Source of the DNA: an uncultured Roseateles sp.
GTDB lineage: Bacteria; Pseudomonadota; Gammaproteobacteria; Burkholderiales; Burkholderiaceae_C
Reading direction: 5' to 3'
Assembly: GCF_963422335.1 (NCBI RefSeq)
Contig: NZ_OY729424.1
Location: 2,914,001 to 2,978,000 of the forward strand
Length of the DNA stretch: 64,000 nucleotides
The translations under genes were made by a program, and so were the position numbers. Each line of letters starts with the position of its first letter. Within the stretch, counting starts at the first letter, position 1. Positions 8,489-16,653 of the stretch are shown one piece after another. The notes under the pieces were generated by a model that made no database searches, was not told the DNA's origin, and saw only the letters and a program-made list of their open reading frames with translations.

Positions 8489-9336
8489 AAGCCGACATGC
8501 GTTCAAACCTGACACCGGCGGCCCGCGCGGCCGGCGTGCATGCCGTCCTGCTGGGCTACAGCCTGCTGACCTTGGCGCCGTTCCTGCTGGTGCTGATGAA
8601 TGCCTTCAAGTCGCGCGCTGCGATCTTCGACGATCCGCTGGCCTGGCCAACCCTGCAGACCTTCACCACGGTGGGCTTCGAGCGCGTGCTGTCCAAGTCG
8701 GCGGTGCCGATGTACTTCGGCAACAGCGCCATCGTGACCCTGATCGCCCTGGTGTTGATATTGCTGCTGGGAGCTATGGCGGCCTGGGGCCTGAGCGAAT
8801 ATCAGTTCCGCACCCGGCGCGTGCTGAGCCTGTTCCTGGCCTTCGGCATCATGGTGCCGATTCGGCTGGGCACGGTCAGCATCCTTGAGCTGATGGTGAG
8901 CCTGGACCTGGTCAACACGCTGACCGCGCTGGTGCTGGTCTACACCGCCCAGGGGCTGCCGCTGGCAGTGCTGATACTGAGCGAATTCATGGCGCAGATT
9001 CCGCAGGACTTGAAGGATGCGGCCCGCTGCGATGGCGTCAGCGAGACACGCATCTTCTTCCAGCTGATCCTGCCACTGCTGCGCCCGGCCGTGGCTACCG
9101 TTGGCGTGTTCACGATGGTGCCGATCTGGAACGACCTGTGGTTCCCGCTGATCCTGGCGCCGGGCGACAGCACCCAGACCATCACCCTCGGGGTGCAGCA
9201 ATTCATCGGCCAGTACACGACCGACTGGAATGCGGTGCTGGCGGCGCTGACCCTGGCGATCCTGCCGGTGCTGGTGATCTACGCCCTGTTCTCGCGCCAG
9301 CTGATTCGCGGCATCACCGCAGGCGCGGTCAAATAA
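8485..9336 (+). CDS. sugar ABC transporter permease, MalG type
   Basis: A 283-residue second permease subunit with several membrane segments and an EAA loop, DAARCDGVSETRIFFQLILPLL, around residues 175-197. It begins at GTG 8485 within a GTGA overlap with the preceding permease stop; an ATG four codons in (8497) is an alternative. The tight coupling and order match CUT1 sugar importers, in which a MalF-like and a MalG-like subunit form the membrane channel. Confidence 0.9.
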   Translation: MKADMRSNLTPAARAAGVHAVLLGYSLLTLAPFLLVLMNAFKSRAAIFDDPLAWPTLQTFTTVGFERVLSKSAVPMYFGNSAIVTLIALVLILLLGAMAAWGLSEYQFRTRRVLSLFLAFGIMVPIRLGTVSILELMVSLDLVNTLTALVLVYTAQGLPLAVLILSEFMAQIPQDLKDAARCDGVSETRIFFQLILPLLRPAVATVGVFTMVPIWNDLWFPLILAPGDSTQTITLGVQQFIGQYTTDWNAVLAALTLAILPVLVIYALFSRQLIRGITAGAVK

Positions 9337-9355
9337 ATCTTGGAGTTCTCGAACA

Positions 9356-10459
9356 ATGGCCAGAGTCACGCTGGACGCGGTGGGCAAGCGCTATGGCGCG
9401 GTGCCGGTTCTCAATCAGGTTACGCTGGACATCCAGGACGGCGAATTCGTCGTCCTGCTGGGCCCCTCGGGTTGCGGCAAATCGACGTTGCTGCGCATGC
9501 TCAGCGGGCTGGAAAGCATCAGCGAGGGCACCCTCAGTATCGACGGGCAGCGCGTCAACGACCTGCCGCCGGCCGACCGCGGCATTGCGATGGTGTTCCA
9601 GTCCTATGCCCTGTACCCGCATCTGAACGTTTACAAGAATATGGCCTTTGGCCTGCAGCAGCGTGTCAAGGACAAGGTGGCGATGCGCGAGCGCATCCTG
9701 GCCACGGCGGCCAAGCTGCGCATCGAGCACTTGCTGGAGCGGCTGCCGCGCGAGCTGTCGGGCGGGCAGCGCCAGCGCGTCGCCATCGGCCGTGCCATCG
9801 TGCGCCAGCCGCGGCTGTTCCTGTTCGACGAGCCGCTGTCGAATCTGGACGCCGAGCTGCGCCTGCAAACGCGGGCCGAGATTGCCCGTCTGCACCGCGA
9901 GCTGGGTATCACCACCGTTTACGTGACCCATGACCAGACCGAGGCGATGACCCTGGGTGATCGCATCGTCGTGCTGCATGGCGGCCGCGTGCAACAGGCC
10001 GGTGCGCCGCTGGAGCTCTACGAGCGCCCGGCGAACCGCTTCGTGGCCGGTTTCCTTGGCTCGCCGGCGATGAACATGCTGCCCTTGACGGTGCTGCGCC
10101 AGCAGGGGCAACAGCTGTCGCTGGGTTGGCCCGGGCGGGGCGAGCTGAACTTCCAGGTCAGTGCACCGACCCTGGGGCTGGGCGATACGGTGGAGCTGGG
10201 CCTGCGGCCCGAGCACCTGCGGCTGCAGGGGGGCGACGGCCTGTTGGAGTTGTGTGGCGAGGTCGATCTGCTGGAGCGCTTGGGCGACTCAACCCTGGTG
10301 CACCTGATCCGGCTGCGCGGCTTCGAGCACTTGCCCTCACTGCGTGTTGTGGCGCGGTTGGGCGCGCACGAGCGCCCCCGCCCTGGCGAACTGCTGACCC
10401 TGCACATCGATCCCGCCCACGCCCAGCTTTTCGCGCCGGACGGCAGCGCCTGTCGATAG
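9356..10459 (+). CDS. sugar ABC transporter ATP-binding protein (MalK/UgpC type)
   Basis: A 367-residue ATPase with Walker A GPSGCGKST at 36-44, Q-loop Gln82, signature LSGGQ at 134-138, Walker B LFLFDEP at 154-160 and switch His192. The extra ~120-residue C-terminal domain is the TOBE/regulatory part seen in MalK-type subunits, with GLRPEHLRL as a landmark. It follows the permeases by 19 bases and completes the importer. MalK-type subunits can be shared between several sugar importers, so it may energise others too. Confidence 0.93.
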   Translation: MARVTLDAVGKRYGAVPVLNQVTLDIQDGEFVVLLGPSGCGKSTLLRMLSGLESISEGTLSIDGQRVNDLPPADRGIAMVFQSYALYPHLNVYKNMAFGLQQRVKDKVAMRERILATAAKLRIEHLLERLPRELSGGQRQRVAIGRAIVRQPRLFLFDEPLSNLDAELRLQTRAEIARLHRELGITTVYVTHDQTEAMTLGDRIVVLHGGRVQQAGAPLELYERPANRFVAGFLGSPAMNMLPLTVLRQQGQQLSLGWPGRGELNFQVSAPTLGLGDTVELGLRPEHLRLQGGDGLLELCGEVDLLERLGDSTLVHLIRLRGFEHLPSLRVVARLGAHERPRPGELLTLHIDPAHAQLFAPDGSACR

Positions 10460-10564
10460 CCATAGGATCGCCAGGAGATGGCCGAGGTCCCCGTGGTCAA
10501 CCCTGATCGCCAAGCCCCTGGCATGGCCCTAAGATGCTGGGCAACAACGACAGGAGACTTGGCA

Positions 10565-11599
10565 ATGAAATCCTTGGTGCTGAAGACCGGTCTGGTGCTC
10601 ACGGCAGCGCTGGCCATGACGGCTGCCTCGGCCCAGGAGGTGACCCTGAAGGTGCACCACTTCTGGCCGCCGGGAGCCATGCCCCCGACCAAGATCCTGA
10701 TGCCCTTTTGCGACAAGATCGCTGCCGAGTCCAACAACCGCATGAAGTGCCAGATCTACCCGGCGATGCAGCTCGGTGGCACGCCGGCGCAGCTGATCGA
10801 CCAGGTGAAGGACGGCGTTGCCGACATCGTGTTCACTTTGCCCGGCTACACCGCAGGGCGCTTCCCGGTGATGGAGGTGTTCGAGCTGCCCTTCATGAGC
10901 AATTCGGCCGAGGCGGCCTCCAAGTCGGCCTGGGACTTCTACACCAAGTACGGCCAGAAGGAATTCACCGGCATCAAGCCGCTGATGTTTGCCACGCACG
11001 ACGAAGGCTATCTGCACACGCGTGACAAGCAGGTCAAGACCATGGCCGACCTGAAGGGTCTGAAGCTGCGCGCGCCCACGCGCATGACCAACAAGCTGCT
11101 GGCCTCGCTGGGCGCCACGCCGGTGGCCATGCCGCTGCCCCAGGTGCCCGAGTCGGTCAGCAAGGGCGTGATCGACGGCTTCCTGCTGCCCTGGGAGGTG
11201 ATTCCCTCGGTCAAGCTGCAGGAGATGGTCAAGTTCCACAGCGAGACCGACCACAGCCGCCCGGCGTTGTACACCTCGGTCTTCATCCTGGCGATGAACC
11301 CGGCCAAGTACATGAGCCTGCCGGCCGATCTGAAGGCCATCATCGACCGCAACAGCGGTGCCGGCCTGTCGGCCAGCGCCGGCAAGATCTGGGACGAAAG
11401 TCAGCCCCCAGGCCGCAAGACGGCCACCGATCGTGGCAACACCTTCTACACCATCCCGGCCTCCGAACTGGACGGCTGGGTCAAGGCCTCGGCAGGGCTG
11501 TACGATGAATGGGTATCCAATATGGATAAGGCCGGTCTGCCGGGCAAGCAGATGCTGCAGGATGCACGCGATCTGCTGGTGAAGTACAAAAAGCAGTAA
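10565..11599 (+). CDS. dctP: TRAP transporter substrate-binding protein, DctP family
   Basis: A 344-residue periplasmic protein with a clear signal peptide (MKSLVLKTGLVLTAALAMTAASA then QE). The mature part shows the TRAP pattern, including LGGTPAQLIDQVKDGVADI and KLRAPTRMTNKLLASLGATPV, where the Arg of the APTR segment corresponds to the residue that binds the ligand carboxylate in this family. The start is ATG 10565, preceded by AGGAGA at 10552-10557; an in-frame upstream ATG would precede the signal peptide by 29 residues and is rejected. It is followed by dctQ and dctM. The ligand is probably a carboxylic acid; no more can be said. Confidence 0.92.
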   Translation: MKSLVLKTGLVLTAALAMTAASAQEVTLKVHHFWPPGAMPPTKILMPFCDKIAAESNNRMKCQIYPAMQLGGTPAQLIDQVKDGVADIVFTLPGYTAGRFPVMEVFELPFMSNSAEAASKSAWDFYTKYGQKEFTGIKPLMFATHDEGYLHTRDKQVKTMADLKGLKLRAPTRMTNKLLASLGATPVAMPLPQVPESVSKGVIDGFLLPWEVIPSVKLQEMVKFHSETDHSRPALYTSVFILAMNPAKYMSLPADLKAIIDRNSGAGLSASAGKIWDESQPPGRKTATDRGNTFYTIPASELDGWVKASAGLYDEWVSNMDKAGLPGKQMLQDARDLLVKYKKQ

Positions 11600-11618
11600 C
11601 CAGGCCCCGCCGCGCGCC

Positions 11619-12176
11619 ATGCAGGAAGCAGTCGAACAAGCGGTCTCCCATCAGCTGGACACCAGCCGTTTCGGGCCTTGGGGCCAGGTATTGCTGCGGT
11701 TGAGCCAGTGGGCGGCGATCGCGGGCGGGCTGGTGTTCAGCGCGCTGGTGGCGATGTCCATCGTCTCCATCGTCGGGCGCAAGCTGATCTCGACGCCCAT
11801 CCCCGGCGATGTGGAGCTGCTGCAGCTGTGCTCGGCCTTCGCAGCGGCCAGCTTCTTCGCCTGGTGCCATCTGAATCAGGGAGACGTCAAGGTCGATTTC
11901 TTTACCCACAAGGCAGGCCCACGGGTGGTGCATTCGCTGGACGCCCTGGGTTCGCTGCTGGTGGGTCTGTTTGGTGCGCTGATTGCCTGGCGCACGCTTG
12001 CCGGTGCGCTGTCGACCAAGGACAGCGGCGAGGTCACGATGATTCTCGGCTGGCCGCTGTGGCTGGGTCAGATCCTCATGGTGCCGGGTTTTGCCCTGCT
12101 GGCGCTGGCCGGCCTGTACATGGCGGCGCTGCACTGGCGGCTGCGCGGCCTGCCGGCGGCGGGGCCGGCGGCATGA
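11619..12176 (+). CDS. dctQ: TRAP transporter small membrane subunit, DctQ family
   Basis: A 185-residue inner-membrane protein with four hydrophobic segments (for example AIAGGLVFSALVAMSIVSIV near residues 31-50) and the conserved GDVELLQLCSAFAAASFFAW segment of DctQ proteins. It lies 19 bases after dctP and overlaps dctM by 4 bp (ATGA). DctQ links the binding protein system to the large channel subunit in Na+-driven TRAP uptake. Confidence 0.9.
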   Translation: MQEAVEQAVSHQLDTSRFGPWGQVLLRLSQWAAIAGGLVFSALVAMSIVSIVGRKLISTPIPGDVELLQLCSAFAAASFFAWCHLNQGDVKVDFFTHKAGPRVVHSLDALGSLLVGLFGALIAWRTLAGALSTKDSGEVTMILGWPLWLGQILMVPGFALLALAGLYMAALHWRLRGLPAAGPAA

Positions 12177-13504
12177 GCGGCATCACCGTCGGCCTGACGA
12201 TCTTCGCCATTCTGCTCGTGCTGCTGGTGATACGCGTGCCGATCGGCATCGCGATGTTCACCGTCGGCGCGGGTGGCTACGTCTACTTGCTGGGTGGCGA
12301 GACCCTGCCGCTGCTGAACTCGTTGAAGAATCTGGCCTACGCGCGGCTGTCGAACTACGACCTGGTGGTCATTCCGCTGTTCCTGCTGATGGGCCAGTTT
12401 GCCACCCATGGCGGCCTGAGCCGGGCGCTGTTCCGCTTCGTCAACGCCTTCATGGGCCACTACAAGGGCGGCGTGGCGATGGCCGCGGTGGGCGCCTGCG
12501 CCGGCTTCGGCGCGATCTGCGGTTCCTCGCTGGCCACTGCCGCGACGATGGGCCAGGTGACCCTGCCCGAGCTGAAGCGCTTCGGTTACGCCGGCAGCCT
12601 GTCCACCGGCGCGCTGGCTGCGGGCGGCACGCTGGGCATCATGATTCCGCCGTCGGTGCCGCTGGTGATCTACGCCATCCTGACGCAGGAGTCGATCGGC
12701 AAGCTGTTCATGGCGGCGGTGCTGCCGGGCATCATCGCGATGCTGGGTTATATGCTGGTGATCAAGATCATTGTCACCCTGCGTCCTCTGGATGGCCCGG
12801 CCGGTCCGCGCGTGCCCTGGGGCGAGCGGCTGAAGGCGACGGTCCAGGTGCTGCCGGTGCTGCTGGTGTTTCTGGTCGTGATCGTCGGCATCTACGGCGG
12901 CTGGGCCAACCCGACCGAGGCGGCGGCCATCGGAGCGGCGGCCTGCGGCCTGCTGGCGGTGTTCAGCGGCGGCCTGCGCATGCAGGGCCTGGTGCAGAGC
13001 GCCTTGGGCACGGCCCAGGCCACGGCGATGATCTTCCTTGTGCTGCTGGGCGCCGATATGCTGAATTCGGCGCTGGCGCTGTCGCAGATGCCCACCGAAC
13101 TGGCGACCTGGGTCAAGGGCAGCGGGCTGTCGCCGCTGCTGGTGATGACGATGATTCTGCTGATCTACATCCTGCTCGGCTGCGTGATGGATTCGCTGGC
13201 CATGATCCTGCTCACCATCCCGATCTTCTATCCGGTCATCATGGGCCTGGACTTCTGGGGCCTGGGCCAGACCGACAAGTCGATCTGGTTCGGCATCCTG
13301 GCGTTGATGGTGGTCGAGATCGGCCTGGTGCATCCGCCGGTGGGCATGAATGTCTACATCATCAACCGCCTGGCCAAGGATGTGCCCCTGGTCGAGACCT
13401 TCAAGGGTGTGATGCCTTTTCTGGCCTCGGACTTCATCCGCATCGCAGTACTGCTCTTCTTTCCGGCTATCTCGCTGGTGTTGGTCAGGACGTTTGGCGG
13501 CTGA
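12173..13504 (+). CDS. dctM: TRAP transporter large membrane subunit, DctM family
   Basis: A 443-residue protein with about 12 hydrophobic segments. Family landmarks include IRVPIGIAMF near the N-terminus, a GAICGSSLATAATMG segment, and GGTLGIMIPPSVPLVIYAI, the typical DctM ion/substrate-site region. The start ATG at 12173 overlaps the dctQ stop. A longer in-frame reading beginning at 11678 exists but its front part is only the shadow of dctQ. Together with dctP and dctQ it forms a complete secondary importer. Confidence 0.93.
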   Translation: MSGITVGLTIFAILLVLLVIRVPIGIAMFTVGAGGYVYLLGGETLPLLNSLKNLAYARLSNYDLVVIPLFLLMGQFATHGGLSRALFRFVNAFMGHYKGGVAMAAVGACAGFGAICGSSLATAATMGQVTLPELKRFGYAGSLSTGALAAGGTLGIMIPPSVPLVIYAILTQESIGKLFMAAVLPGIIAMLGYMLVIKIIVTLRPLDGPAGPRVPWGERLKATVQVLPVLLVFLVVIVGIYGGWANPTEAAAIGAAACGLLAVFSGGLRMQGLVQSALGTAQATAMIFLVLLGADMLNSALALSQMPTELATWVKGSGLSPLLVMTMILLIYILLGCVMDSLAMILLTIPIFYPVIMGLDFWGLGQTDKSIWFGILALMVVEIGLVHPPVGMNVYIINRLAKDVPLVETFKGVMPFLASDFIRIAVLLFFPAISLVLVRTFGG

Positions 13505-13591
13505 GCCCGGAGCGGCGGTTTCAACAAACCGTCATGTGCATGGTCTAGGCTGGCGGCTTCCAACAGCGGCCCCTGGGCATAGACCTCCATC

Positions 13592-14401
13592 GTGCAACAC
13601 ACAGGACTACCGAGCAGCGCCCATGCCGAGGCCCTTGCCGAGGTGGTGGAGGCAGGCGTCGATGTGGGGCGCCGGCACCAGTTCTTCGTCTGGTCGCAGG
13701 GCCGCATGCAGCAGTTGCTGCCGCACAGATTGCTGGTGTGCGGCGCCTACGACCGTGGCCGCAAGGCCTTGAGCTACGAGGTCTTCAACAGCGTTGCCCT
13801 TCCGGAATCGTTGATGGGGGCGCTGCTGGACGGCCAGAGCCCGATGATGCGCATGCTGGTCAGCCGCTGGGCCACGGGCCCGGGCCGTCTGGGCCGTGCA
13901 CTGTCGCTGCCGGTGCACAGCGATGCCGGGCTGCCGCAGGATCTCTTGGTGGCCTGGAGCCGGGCCGGCATCGCCGAGTTGCTGGTACATGGCGTGTCAC
14001 GCCCGCAGCGGCCGGATGAGCTCGAGACCCTGTTCTTGCTGGCCATGCCAGCGTCGTCGCAGGGGGAGGCCAAGCGGCGTCTGGCCCTGGATCTGCTGCT
14101 GCCCCATCTGCACCGTAGCTGGCTGCGTGTGCGTGCGGTGGAGCAGGACCTGCAGACGCGGCCGGCGATGCTGCAAGCAGCCGGCTTGCCTGCGGCTATC
14201 ACCGAGCGGGAGCGCCAGATTCTCAGCGGCGTGCGCCAGGGCCTGAACAATCAGCAGATCGGCGACCAGCTCAACATCAGCCCCTACACCGTGAAGAACC
14301 ATGTGCAGAAGATCCTGCGCAAGCTGGGCGCCAGCAACCGCGCCCAGGCACTGGCTTGTGCAATGCACCAGAACCTGCTGGAAGACGGTCGGATGGCCTG
14401 A
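13592..14401 (+). CDS. epsA: LuxR-family regulator resembling exosortase-associated EpsA
   Basis: A 269-residue protein with a poorly conserved N-terminal sensing region and a C-terminal LuxR helix-turn-helix: ITERERQILSGVRQGLNNQQ (from ~residue 202) then NISPYTVKNHVQKILRKL. The length and N-terminal pattern (VEAGVDVGRRHQFFVWSQG) fit EpsA, the regulator linked to XrtB exosortase and PEP-CTERM exopolysaccharide loci in beta-proteobacteria. Translation starts at GTG 13592. It converges on a VanZ-like gene, and a PEP-CTERM substrate lies at 61.3 kb, but no exosortase or polysaccharide cluster is in this window. The assignment to EpsA is from family memory and should be regarded as probable. Confidence 0.75.
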   Translation: MQHTGLPSSAHAEALAEVVEAGVDVGRRHQFFVWSQGRMQQLLPHRLLVCGAYDRGRKALSYEVFNSVALPESLMGALLDGQSPMMRMLVSRWATGPGRLGRALSLPVHSDAGLPQDLLVAWSRAGIAELLVHGVSRPQRPDELETLFLLAMPASSQGEAKRRLALDLLLPHLHRSWLRVRAVEQDLQTRPAMLQAAGLPAAITERERQILSGVRQGLNNQQIGDQLNISPYTVKNHVQKILRKLGASNRAQALACAMHQNLLEDGRMA

Positions 14402-14416
14402 GCGCCAGGGTGCCGG

Positions 14417-14812
14417 TCAGCGCGACTGCCGCAGACTGCGAGCCAGCGCAAGCGCCAGCAGACAGCCTAGCAACAGACCCACGGTATCGGCCAGCAGGTC
14501 GAGCCACTCGCCACTGCGATTGGGCACGTAGAGCTGGACGATCTCGATGCCGGCGCCCAAGGCCAGCAGGGCCAGCCACAGGCCCAGCAGACGCGCCCGG
14601 CTGCTGGCATAGCCGAAGAAGCCGCTCACCATCAGCGAGGCAAAGGCCAATGCGTGGTTGGACTTGTCCCAGCCGGTGTCGATCTGCCGGGGAGGTGAGG
14701 GCGACAGGGCCAGGTACAGCACCACCAGGGTCAGCAACAGGGTCAGGCGGCGCCACCAGGGCGCGGCGGCCGGCCCGGTGATGAGGCGGGACAGCAGAAG
14801 TCTTGCGGTCAT
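14417..14812 (-). CDS. VanZ-like membrane protein
   Basis: A 131-residue protein with four hydrophobic segments and the VanZ pattern: DKSNHALAFASL near residue 50 and EIVQLYVPNRSGEWLDLLADTVG near residues 89-111. VanZ-like proteins are small membrane proteins of mostly unknown function; in beta-proteobacteria they occur near exopolysaccharide/exosortase regulators. It converges on the EpsA-like gene with 15 bases between the stops. Confidence 0.8.
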   Translation of the reverse strand: MTARLLLSRLITGPAAAPWWRRLTLLLTLVVLYLALSPSPPRQIDTGWDKSNHALAFASLMVSGFFGYASSRARLLGLWLALLALGAGIEIVQLYVPNRSGEWLDLLADTVGLLLGCLLALALARSLRQSR

Positions 14813-14835
14813 CGGAAGCTGTTCGGGAAATGAAA

Positions 14836-14881
14836 ACGGCGGGATAGCGGCCGCTATTGGAGCATGCCGCCATCCCGCCGT
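14836..14881 (-). terminator. large stem-loop between lipoprotein gene end and VanZ gene
   Basis: A perfect 10-bp outer stem (ACGGCGGGAT and ATCCCGCCGT) encloses a 10-bp internal palindrome AGCGGCCGCT at 14846-14855. It lies about 20 bases after the stop of the lipoprotein gene, where transcription of the WD40-caspase operon should end, and just upstream of the VanZ start. There is no T-run, so the terminator role is probable but not certain. Confidence 0.55.
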
Positions 14882-14902
14882 CGCCTTCAGGTCGCCTGTG
14901 GC

Positions 14903-16624
14903 TCAGCGCACCGGTTGGCCGTTGACCGTGCTGCCAGGGGTCAGCACGCTGGTGAAGGCGCCGGTACCGGTGGAGACGCTCTTCAGCTCCACGCCCTGGC
15001 CGGACGAGGTCAACCAAGACGTGGTCACGCCGCCGGAAGCGTCTGTCATCTCGTACTTGCAAGCGCCCCTGAAGGTGCCCGCCGGTACGGTGACATCCTC
15101 GTAGCCGATGAACTTGGTGGACTGGTTGATCGACGTGCTGACCGGGCCGAAAGTGATGTTGCCGGACGCGTCGTAGTTGGTGGAGTTGCCCGTGGTGCTC
15201 TGGGTATCGGTTTCACCCGGCTTGAGCAGGAACATGCGGCTGCGGATGGGCGGGGTGAAGGTGATGATATTGCTGCCCAGCCCCTGCGGCAGGATGGTTT
15301 TGGCACCGTAGTTCACCGCACCGTTGCTCAGGTCGGGGCTGTAGTACGAATAGGTCACCGCGCCGCTGGCGGCGGAGCCGCCGGCAAAGCTCATCTTCAG
15401 TTCCAGCACCGGGCTGATGCCCTGGAAGGTCGTCAGCTGGGTGATCTCCAGGTTGTTGACATCGTTGGTGATGGTCCCGCTGGAGTCGGTGTTCTGGTAG
15501 TTCAACACCTGCTTGGAGCCCACCACGAACACCGCCGGGTTGAAGCAGACACTTTGTGCCGCGGTCGGTACCGGCTGGGCTGGTGCGCCGTAGTCGGTCT
15601 TGGCACTGGTCACTGCCGCGGCCACTGCCAATGCGATACCAGGACCATAGGCGGTCAATTCAGCAGAAATCACCGAGGCGTTTAGCACGCCGTCGTCCTT
15701 CACGTCCTTGACCAACTGGGCGGTGAAGCTCAGCGCCGGTGCTGTCAACGTGGAGTTGAAGGCAACGGCGGCACGCGGGATTGCCGCCAGCAACGTGCCG
15801 TAACGCCCGGCGTGGGTGTTGGGCAGCGAGTTGGCCGCCGTGGTGTCGGCCACTGCCTCGGCATAGTTGGTGATGTCGGTGATGGCGTACTGGGCCGGCG
15901 TGCGCGCATTGAAGGCGGCAAGCACGGTGTTGTTGGCCGTGGTCATCTGCGCGGCCGTCAGGGCCGTGCTGGCGCCGAAGGTGGTCAGCGCGTACTGATA
16001 GGCCGCCTCGGTCAGCGGGTTGGCACTGACGTGGTGGGTCAGCGCGGGCACCAGCACATGCAGTTTCTGGCCGCCGAGGTTGATCCAGGCCTTCTTGGCC
16101 TCGTCGTAATACTCGCCGCCGCCGGAGCCGTCGTCGGCAAACTCGAGAATGATCGGGCCCTTGTAGGTCTTGGGATAGAGCGAAACCAGATTGTTGAGCA
16201 GGGGGGCCGAGCCGAGCACCGTGCCGTCGGGCTTGCTGACCGTGACCTTGACCTTGCGCATCTGGCCCAGGCCACCACCGCCGCCATCGCCGCCGCCGCT
16301 GCCGCCGTCACCGCCGACGCCGCCACCGTCGCCGCTGTCAACGGCGCAACTGGTGCCACAGGCTGCACCACCAGACAGGATCTCGAATTCGGGTGCCGGC
16401 GCAGGGGCCGGTGCGGGAGCTGGCGCTGGCGCTGGTGCCGGTGCCGGTGCGGGGGCCGGTGCAGGAGCGGGAGCTGGTGCGGGCGCTGGTGCAGGGGGCG
16501 CGCTGGCGACCGGGCTGTCACCGCCACCGCCGCCGCAGGCGGCCAGCGACATCACCAAGGCCATCCAGCCAATGCGCAGCATCGGATTCAGGACCGTATC
16601 CAGCTCGCTCTTCTGATCGTTCAT
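14903..16624 (-). CDS. lipoprotein with Pro-Ala tract and Gly-rich linker, unknown function
   Basis: A 573-residue exported lipoprotein. The signal sequence ends in lipobox SLAAC with acylated Cys30, followed by five glycines. A Pro-Ala dipeptide is then repeated about 17 times (residues ~44-78), followed by a Cys pair (ACGTSC) and a Gly/Asp-rich linker (~residues 90-115). The remaining ~450 residues include a possible Big/Ig-like start (RKVKVTVSKPDGTVLG) and a beta-rich C-terminal domain. The start ATG 16624 has AGGAG 8 bases upstream. It lies 29 bases after the WD40-caspase gene on the same strand, so both are likely co-transcribed. The Pro-Ala tract probably acts as a rigid spacer crossing the periplasm or standing off the membrane. 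I do not recognise the family. Confidence 0.85.
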   Translation of the reverse strand: MNDQKSELDTVLNPMLRIGWMALVMSLAACGGGGGDSPVASAPPAPAPAPAPAPAPAPAPAPAPAPAPAPAPAPAPAPEFEILSGGAACGTSCAVDSGDGGGVGGDGGSGGGDGGGGGLGQMRKVKVTVSKPDGTVLGSAPLLNNLVSLYPKTYKGPIILEFADDGSGGGEYYDEAKKAWINLGGQKLHVLVPALTHHVSANPLTEAAYQYALTTFGASTALTAAQMTTANNTVLAAFNARTPAQYAITDITNYAEAVADTTAANSLPNTHAGRYGTLLAAIPRAAVAFNSTLTAPALSFTAQLVKDVKDDGVLNASVISAELTAYGPGIALAVAAAVTSAKTDYGAPAQPVPTAAQSVCFNPAVFVVGSKQVLNYQNTDSSGTITNDVNNLEITQLTTFQGISPVLELKMSFAGGSAASGAVTYSYYSPDLSNGAVNYGAKTILPQGLGSNIITFTPPIRSRMFLLKPGETDTQSTTGNSTNYDASGNITFGPVSTSINQSTKFIGYEDVTVPAGTFRGACKYEMTDASGGVTTSWLTSSGQGVELKSVSTGTGAFTSVLTPGSTVNGQPVR

Positions 16625-16653
16625 GCTCTCGCTCCTTGCGCCTTGCCGGCGCT

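Noticed and set aside
16381..16500. Short tandem repeats that could suggest a CRISPR or VNTR
   Set aside because: They encode the Pro-Ala dipeptide tract of the lipoprotein in frame, with no spacers between repeats; not a CRISPR. Length variation between strains is possible.
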